A stretch of DNA of 64,000 bases from the NCBI GenBank assembly GCA_946811695.1, contig OX328125.1:38921079-38985078 (forward strand), given 5' to 3'. The notes under the pieces are model-generated. The model was not told where the DNA came from. It saw only the letters and a program-made list of their open reading frames with translations, and did not search any database. The stretch is from Gonocerus acuteangulatus (taxonomy: Eukaryota > Arthropoda > Insecta > Hemiptera > Coreidae). A program made the translations under genes and the position numbers. This document shows positions 58,059 through 64,000 of the stretch, piece by piece. The number at the start of each line of letters is the position of its first letter. Position 1 is the stretch's first letter.

Positions 58059-58084
58059 ATCATTATGGATAGCAGCATACCGTA

Positions 58085-58675
58085 AAAAAAAATTATTTGT
58101 CAGTGCTATAAATAAAATAAAATATTTTTAAATAAATAACAAAAAGAATTTAAGAAATTGTAATAAAAAAAATGCAGAAAAATTTCCCAACGTGAAAAAG
58201 CCAGACAAAAAATTTATATATGAATATTTACATGTGCCTGGAATTTAGGTTGAATATAAGGATTTCGGGGATGGGCACAGAAAACGGGGAAATCTTGTAG
58301 ACATAAATTATAAACACCTTGTTTAATTATTAACTGATAAGAAACCATATCAACCAATTAATTCTCGTGATAATTGGATATATGATACTAATTATTGCTC
58401 TTAATTAATATTAATAATAGTTTCTCACTGATGAGGGACTGGATAAAAAAAAAAAAACAACCTACAATAGATAGACTTTCCTTATCCCGAGTGTTCAGAA
58501 AATTCAATTTGTAAAATATTAAACGATTTTATACGAAAATTACTAATAATAAATACATTTTGCTAAGGAGTAATGAAGCCGATGCAATTATCTAAATCTT
58601 CGTCATACAGTTCCTTTTTAATTACACCCATTTCTCAGAAATATGGTTAGTTATGTTACCGACAAAGTGTATAAT
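58085..58675. other. Unrecognised AT-rich sequence
   Basis: No gene recognised. Confidence 0.45.
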
Positions 58676-59250
58676 CAGGCAATGTATAGAATGCCTAGGC
58701 ATTCTATAGAACGCCTAAATCCAGCCGGCAATGTATGAAATAAAGCGTATTTCATACTTTCCCTAGGGATTTTATGGAATGCCTACTGCGCTTTAGGCAA
58801 AGTATGAAAGACAGAATATATAGCTTCTAAGAGTGAATAAGTGCCAAGAGTACAGAGTGTAAAAGAGCAAAGAAAATGGAATTCTAAGTGTGACAATACT
58901 CAGCCCTGCTGCAACAAGTAGCTCTAAATATGTAAATAACAATCTCATATAATATATTGTTTTTAATAAATTGTTTGCCGTAAGAAAACAGCTTGTTTTT
59001 AACCAATTTTTAAAGTGATTCAAATTATCTATGTTAAAGTGTATAAAGTAAACTCAAAACCTTTTTAATTTTATACAATGCCAAAAAAAGAACGGGCATT
59101 CTATAGAATACCTAGGCATTTTATACAATGCCTAAGCAATGTGTGTAATATGTTGTAAAAACTAATACTTTCTATATTTTGCCTAAACCACTTAGGCATT
59201 ATATAGAATTCCTAGGCATTATATAGAATTCCTAGGCATTCTATATATAG
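58676..59250. mobile_element. Element bounded by TAGGCATT palindrome clusters
   Basis: The left cluster (58676-58805) has GAATGCCTAGGCATTC and GGCATTCTATAGAACGCC. The right cluster (59093-59250) has GGCATTCTATAGAATACC and GGCATTTTATACAATGCC, plus direct 20 bp units TAGGCATTATATAGAATTCC ending in TAGGCATTCTATA. In between lies 290 bp of AT-rich DNA. Possibly a MITE with palindromic subterminal repeats. Confidence 0.7.
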
Positions 59251-59285
59251 CCGCTCGAATTCAATCATTAAATTCAAGTTAAAAA

Positions 59286-59370
59286 ATTCCATCGCCCAGG
59301 TGCTGCATAACTAACACCATTGACACTGCAATCCTGGAGAAAATGCTTAAAACGCCTATATTAATAGAAA
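59286..59370 (+). mobile_element. Helentron-like 5' end fragment, family 1
   Basis: CCAGGTGCTGCATAACTAAC, then CAATCCTGGAGAAAATGCTTAAAACGCCTA, is a diverged match to the 5' end of the element at 22086 (CAGGAGCTGCATAACTAAGC, TTTGCTTAAAATATCCTA). Confidence 0.5.
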
Positions 59371-59860
59371 AAAAAACACATTTTTTTTTGTAAATAAATT
59401 AGTAATGAACGGAGTGCTCAAATATTACTTCTTTGTTTAATTTTGTTTTGTTTTTTCAGCGCTGATGGCGTAGAAGCAGAAATGCCGTTAAAAAATAATT
59501 GTGATAATATGTGATTATTATTTCTGGCGTAAAATTCAGCTTTTAATGGAAAGATTGGACCCCAATCATGTTAACTATCACAAACACTGACACATACAAC
59601 ATGTAAGGTTTGAAGAAATTCTGTAATTATTCCAACTTAAAAAAAATGGATCAATGACAAAACACAACGATATTGATTATGATCGATAAATATATGATAA
59701 TTTTTTACAATTTACCCGTTCTGGCAATTAATCAGGGTAAATCTCTCATTATGAATTATTTAGGAGAAGAGAAATGTAGATATATTTTAGAACTCATAAG
59801 GAAAAAAATGTTAGTTGTACCTATGTCATGAAGAAATAAAACAGTCCGTCTCTCATATTT
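59371..59860. other. Unrecognised AT-rich sequence
   Basis: GTTTTTTCAGCGCTGATGGC followed by AAATGCCGTTAAAAAATAA at 59450-59498 may be a degraded SINE tail. TTAACTATCACAAACACTGACACATA at 59570 resembles the pre-(TA)n segment of family 1. Confidence 0.4.
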
Positions 59861-60153
59861 ATTTATTTTAAGATAAGTATAAAGTTACAAGAGAAGTTAT
59901 TCATCTTAAACTTCGTACATGGAAAAAAAACAATTTATCTTTTTATAATTGCGATAATAATATTTTTTTTATATTATATACCTATTTATACTTATATGTT
60001 TGTATATTTATTTTAAGATAAGTATAAAGTTACAAGAGAAGTTATTCATCTTAAACTTCGTACATGGAAAAAAACAATTTATCTTTTTATAATTGCGATA
60101 ATAATATTTTTTTATATTATATACCTATTTATACTTATATGTTTGTATATTTA
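59861..60153. repeat. Tandem duplication, 145 bp unit
   Basis: ATTTATTTTAAGATAAGTAT starts at 59861 and 60006. The two copies differ only in the length of A and T runs, so the duplication is recent. Confidence 0.95.
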
Positions 60154-60236
60154 TTTTCTAGACGGCGCTTCCGGATTGCGTCATCGAATCTACTTCATAA
60201 GCGGGATTCCTTCCTATGGAGTGCAAGGAAGGCTAA
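60154..60236 (+). mobile_element. Helentron-like family 2, 3' end
   Basis: GGCGCTTCCGGATTGCGTCA, CATAAGCGGGATTCCTTCC, then TATGGAGTGCAAGGAAGGCTAAA: the same order as 50728-50788, with a disturbed hairpin. Confidence 0.6.
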
Positions 60237-60989
60237 ATTCAATAATAATAAAAAACCTGGTTCAAGGATTTTAATAATAATATATTTTCTTAGCATTGTG
60301 AATTAGGAACAGCAATTTTAAGCGAGGCCTTCTACTTTATTTTCGTTACCAGTAAATATTAATTTTCTGAATATATAATTTAGCTAAAAACGAGTTGATC
60401 ATTTCTCGCTTCCATTGAACGATAAAAAATTCGATTTCCATAATATATTTTAATATAAAATATTTTAAAAATACAAAAATTACTGTTAACCACAGCTGCA
60501 AATTGTGGTGACCATTATTCTTATATATTTGCAACGAATAAAATGATAATGTTCTGAGGGAAGAGCTGGGTAAACTTTTAATTTGTTTCGTGAATTCCTA
60601 GAATCATAAATAATAATAAAGGTAATATAATTTAAGGTGGGATTTATTTCAATTGCAGGAACTCCCCCATTAATTCGGCGGAATTCTCCCCGTTACAATA
60701 ATACAAATTCTATAGCAGTGGATTCTCAGAAATCCTTCCCCAATAATTTTGTGAATCTTACGACAACAATAAAATTAACAATATATTTATTATTATTAGT
60801 ATTTATTTATTGGTCCCGCTGTATGACTACAAAGGCGATTTTCTTATTTGAAGGCCTATGCAATTTCTTTTTGATGAAAACGTGAGCCTTGAAGCGTTCA
60901 GAATATTGAGAAAAATAATAAATAACAATGTATTAATAACAATCGTATATTACAAAAAATACATCTTTTTTTTCTTAAACACTATATTG
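60237..60989. other. Unrecognised AT-rich sequence
   Basis: No gene recognised; frames at 60637-61157 have no motif. Confidence 0.45.
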
Positions 60990-62830
60990 ATCATTGAGGA
61001 ATTTACAATCAAAAATTTTGTAAGGTATATTTTGGGGTCATATATCAAGAATTTTAGTAAATATTTTTCATTTATAATTTCATTAATTTGTTACATTTTT
61101 AATTGGAATTTATATCAACTTCCGCTGGGGTGTTGGAATTATATATTTTTTTTGTAAAGTTATATATAATAATGAAATGCAATAGGAGAGGAAGGGTGAA
61201 GACTTAAAAAATTTAAGTTGAAAATTTCAAAATCTAAAATAAATTTACTAAAAGAGTTTTGTTGAGCTCATACGTCAAGAATTTAAGTAAGTATTAATCA
61301 AACTTTATTTAATTACTTTGTAAGATTTTTATTTGCAATTTTCAAAATAATTGTTGAAAATAATAACAGAGTGTCCTTGGAGCTCAAATTGTTGTGATTT
61401 TAGTAAATATTTTCCATTTATAATTTAATTAATTTGTTGCATTTTTATTAGTGATTGAAATCTATTTACGCGCGGTGTTAGTCTACGTCTAGAGTAATAC
61501 TCAAGCAAGGGGCTAAAATATAAAAAATAAAAATAAAGGCACAATGAAAAATAATTGTTTATAAAAAATATGCTTATATGTCAAGATAAGTAGTTCATTA
61601 ATTTGTTGCATTTTTATTTCGTATTAAAATCTACTTCCGGTGGGTGTTTACTGCATTTTATTTTAGCAAGGTATTGTTTAAGGCTGATTGGAGTGGACTA
61701 GAATTCAAAAAAATTAAATTAAAAAATAATGTCATAAATAGCGTGTACTTTGAGCTAATTTGTAAAAAATTGAAGGCTGAATATTAAAAAATATACAAAT
61801 TATTAAAACAAAAGGATTTGACATTTTCAAAATACCAATTTCCTCCAAAAATCTTCTTAAAATTGACATTTTCACTTAATATATCGATAAAATAATGAAT
61901 GTTTAAAAAAAAAAAAAAAAAAAAAAAAACAACACAAAATATAGAAAAATGTCAGAACATGAGAAACAGTGACATGCCAAATGCTGCATTATTATATTAT
62001 TTTTTGTATTCTTATTTGGAGTTTATATCTGCTTCTTTAAACGTTTAGCTCTATATTTTGTTTAGCTAACTGTTGTTTAATAGTGAGAGGAAGGGGATAG
62101 ACTTAAAAAAAATTGGCAATAAAAAATAATTCTATAAAAAGGATGTACTTTAAACTCATTTGCCAAATATTTAAGTCTGGGTATTAAAAATATTAATAAT
62201 GGGTATTAATATAAAAATTATGACAAACAATTGGTTTTGACATTTGCAGAATACAAGTTAATTACAATTGATACTCAATATATCGGTAAAATAAAGAATA
62301 TTTAAACAAAAACGAAGTATAGAAAAATGTTAGAACGTCAGAACATTGAAATGGAAAATGCAGCCTTTTTTGTATTTTATTTTATTATTTTGTAGTAATC
62401 TTATTTGGAGTTAATACTTGCTTCTTAAAAGGTTTAGCTTTATCTTGTTTAATGCTGAGAGGAAGGGACAGTCTAAAAAAAAAATTACAATAAAAAAATG
62501 ATTTTATAAAAAGTAAATTTGTCAAAACATTGAAGAACGGATATTAAGAAATATACAAAGTATGACAAAAATGTATTTGACATTTGAAGTATACAAGTTT
62601 ATTTCCAAATGCTTCTTAAAATTATCATTGATATTTAATATATCGGTAAGATAAATAATTTTAAAAAGGAAACATCGGAAACATTGAAATGGCAAATATA
62701 GTATTTTTTTTTAAATATTATTTTCTTGTATTATTATTTAGAGTTTTATCTGTTTTTTTAAAGGTTTAGTTTTCTATTTTGTTTTAGCTAGTATCTTGAG
62801 GAAGGAGCTAGAGTTTTAACAAATTTAAAG
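60990..62830. repeat. Decayed satellite-like array, about 330-400 bp unit
   Basis: TTTTTAATTGGAATTTATAT / CTTATTTGGAGTTTATATCTGC / CTTATTTGGAGTTAATACTTGC / TTATTTAGAGTTTTATCTG recur at about 61092, 62013, 62400 and 62733, with weaker versions at about 61447 and 61613. Each is followed by AAAGGTTTAGCT-like and GAGAGGAAGGG-like segments. Other shared pieces are TTTGACATTT, AATATATCGGTAA and ATAGAAAAATGT-AGAAC. Strongly AT-rich and old. Confidence 0.72.
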
Positions 62831-62929
62831 AGTCGAAAAAGAGAGAGCATTGACCCTGAGGCAAGGCGTCGGCTAGTGAGGGGGGTCAGCAGCCTAAACT
62901 ATTTCCGTCTCAGACGTTGTCGGCCTCCG
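62831..62929. other. GC-richer segment next to the LTR-like block
   Basis: GAGGCAAGGCGTCGGCTAGT, GAGGGGGGTCAGCAGCC and GACGTTGTCGGCCTCCG. It might be retroelement internal DNA, but no primer-binding site beginning TGG was found beside 62930. Confidence 0.3.
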
Positions 62930-63599
62930 TGTTAAAATTAATTTCGCAATTGAATTCGCTACTGATTGCGAAATTGGAGACTGATATGGTTTTTTTATGA
63001 GCGAGGAAGGTTTTTGGTTTTTTTTGCGGAAAAAAATACAGATAATAAAAATTGAAGGGTTTAAAAGAAAATAAGTAATAATATAATAAGTATGTTGTAC
63101 TTACTAATATAAATGGTGTTTGAGGTATCCAGAGGGACGATAACTCGAGAGCACAAGAGGAGAGGGAGAGCTGAGACACTAGAGTGAGGGTTGAGAGAGG
63201 ACTGAGAGGGAATGTGAGGTTATATCCCCACCACTAGCTGTCTGGGTCCTTCACCTCTCTACGACGCGACGGGGAGGTAGTCTATCCCCCCACCACGGCC
63301 ACTCCCAGCTACCGCACCGCCCTCCAGAGTCTTGTCCGCATTCGCTCTAGGGGCGAGTTAGGACTTGTCATTGCTCATGAGTCAGGAGTCGTTTTAATTA
63401 AATGTGCCCGATTGTTGGTTGAAGAATCGGCGCTTGATTTGGGTCCTCTGAATTATTGGGTCTATTGTAACTTTTTTTTTTTTAACTCCCTTGAGAATCG
63501 TTTTCGTAGATTTGTGTAGAACAGCGATACTTAATGTGGTCTCCATCGACAAGCGCCGGTTAGACAAGGAGTGAACAAATTAATCGAGGGTCCGTAACA
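62930..63599 (-). promoter_or_regulatory. Promoter-like GC-rich block, possible LTR
   Basis: On minus it begins TGTTACGGACCCTC and ends AATTTTAACA, giving TGTTA...TAACA termini as in LTRs. It has a TATAA box (63220-63224), a pyrimidine-rich leader with TCAGT about 20 bases on, and a strong splice donor TTA|GTAAGTAC at 63104. GC content peaks at 63190-63370. Against a complete LTR: no matching flanking duplication, no clear primer-binding site and no second copy in the window. A gene promoter with a non-coding first exon (about 63105-63190) fits equally well. Confidence 0.35.
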
Positions 63600-63809
63600 T
63601 GTGCGTATATAGAAAATTATTTCGGGGGGCTGGGAAAATTCCGTGGGTATGGAATACTGACAATCTAGAACTTGCAATAGTTAGCCAACTAAAACGCTAT
63701 TACACCCCAAAAAAATTATTTAAATTATTTTTAAGGTTTTTACGACATATTTTTACCGACTAAATCGAAATTTTGAGGGGGGCTGCAGCCCCCCTTATAT
63801 ACACCCATG
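63598..63809. mobile_element. MITE family G, full copy
   Basis: CATGTGCGTATATAGAAAAT at the left and TTATATACACCCATG at the right are inverted termini. Inside are GGGGGGCTGGGAAAATT, GGAATACTGACAATCTAGAA, AGTTAGCCAACTAAAACGC and GGGGGGCTGCAGCCCCCC. It aligns with 35310-35532. Confidence 0.85.
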
Positions 63810-63937
63810 ACTTAACTCGCGATGAATGATCGAACTATACTGGCTACGATAAGGTGATTCAACCGCAGCTGCCTTAGGAGAAACATACATTTTCTTAGTA
63901 TAAACACAAGTTCCTGCCTCTAAAAGGAAACATATAA
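63810..63937. other. Spacer between two MITE G copies
   Basis: About 130 bp, nothing recognised. Confidence 0.5.
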
Positions 63938-64000
63938 CATGGGCGTATATAGAAAATAATTTCGGAGGGGGCTGGGAAAATTTCGGGGGGGGGGGGGCTG
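63938..64000. mobile_element. MITE family G, left part, cut by window end
   Basis: CATGGGCGTATATAGAAAAT followed by AATTTCGG and GGGGGCTGGGAAAATTTCGG, then a G run. It matches the left end of the copy at 63598 and continues beyond the window. Confidence 0.8.

Overview
The window is AT-rich metazoan nuclear DNA that behaves as a transposon and satellite desert. It has no operons, no ribosome-binding sites and no long intact host genes. Long (TA)n, (CT)n and (CA)n runs, tRNA-derived SINEs with 11-14 bp target-site duplications, a Tc1 transposon, non-LTR retrotransposon fragments, a Helitron and Helentron/HINE-like elements all point to a eukaryote. A LINE ORF1 with a PHD finger and an FP/L1ORF1-like C-terminus, together with this repertoire, fits an arthropod, probably an insect. 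I cannot name the species from the sequence.

Layout. 1-9.6 kb: a 1.38 kb element with 68-70 bp terminal inverted repeats, a Helentron-like copy, a 163 bp triplicated repeat, a foldback MITE, a GC-rich island, a hammerhead-like motif, and an intact ORF1-only LINE derivative (8301-9593). 9.9-12.9 kb: a diverged Helentron-like element split by a Tc1 transposon whose 340-codon transposase has one premature stop, then the 3' end of a jockey-type LINE. 13-21 kb: long foldback elements (14262-14870, 19668-20816), the second containing a SINE with a clear target duplication, and a 51 bp minisatellite. 22-31 kb: a full Helentron-like element (22086-23330), microsatellites, an RTE-like LINE remnant, a SINE and a second hammerhead-like motif. 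31-45 kb: mostly unrecognised AT-rich DNA, a 42/85 bp minisatellite, a canonical non-autonomous Helitron (38608-39979) and a second Helentron-like copy in reverse. 45-57 kb: SINEs, minisatellites, foldbacks, a candidate minus-strand first coding exon (52143-52251), a third Helentron-like copy and a coding-like 54/108 bp repeat. 57-64 kb: a shortened 5S rRNA-like sequence, a palindrome cluster, a decayed ~350-400 bp satellite-like array, a promoter/LTR-like GC-rich block and a MITE family.

How it fits together. Most of the window was built by rounds of insertion: Tc1 into a Helentron-like element, and SINEs into TIR elements. The Helentron-like families carry internal tandem repeats (143 bp units in family 1) whose number differs between copies, so they may seed satellites. 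The items most worth checking are the two hammerhead-like motifs whose helices stay paired although their sequences differ, the ORF1-only LINE, the shortened 5S-like unit and the minus-strand 18-residue repeat frame. Boundaries of old repeats are approximate.
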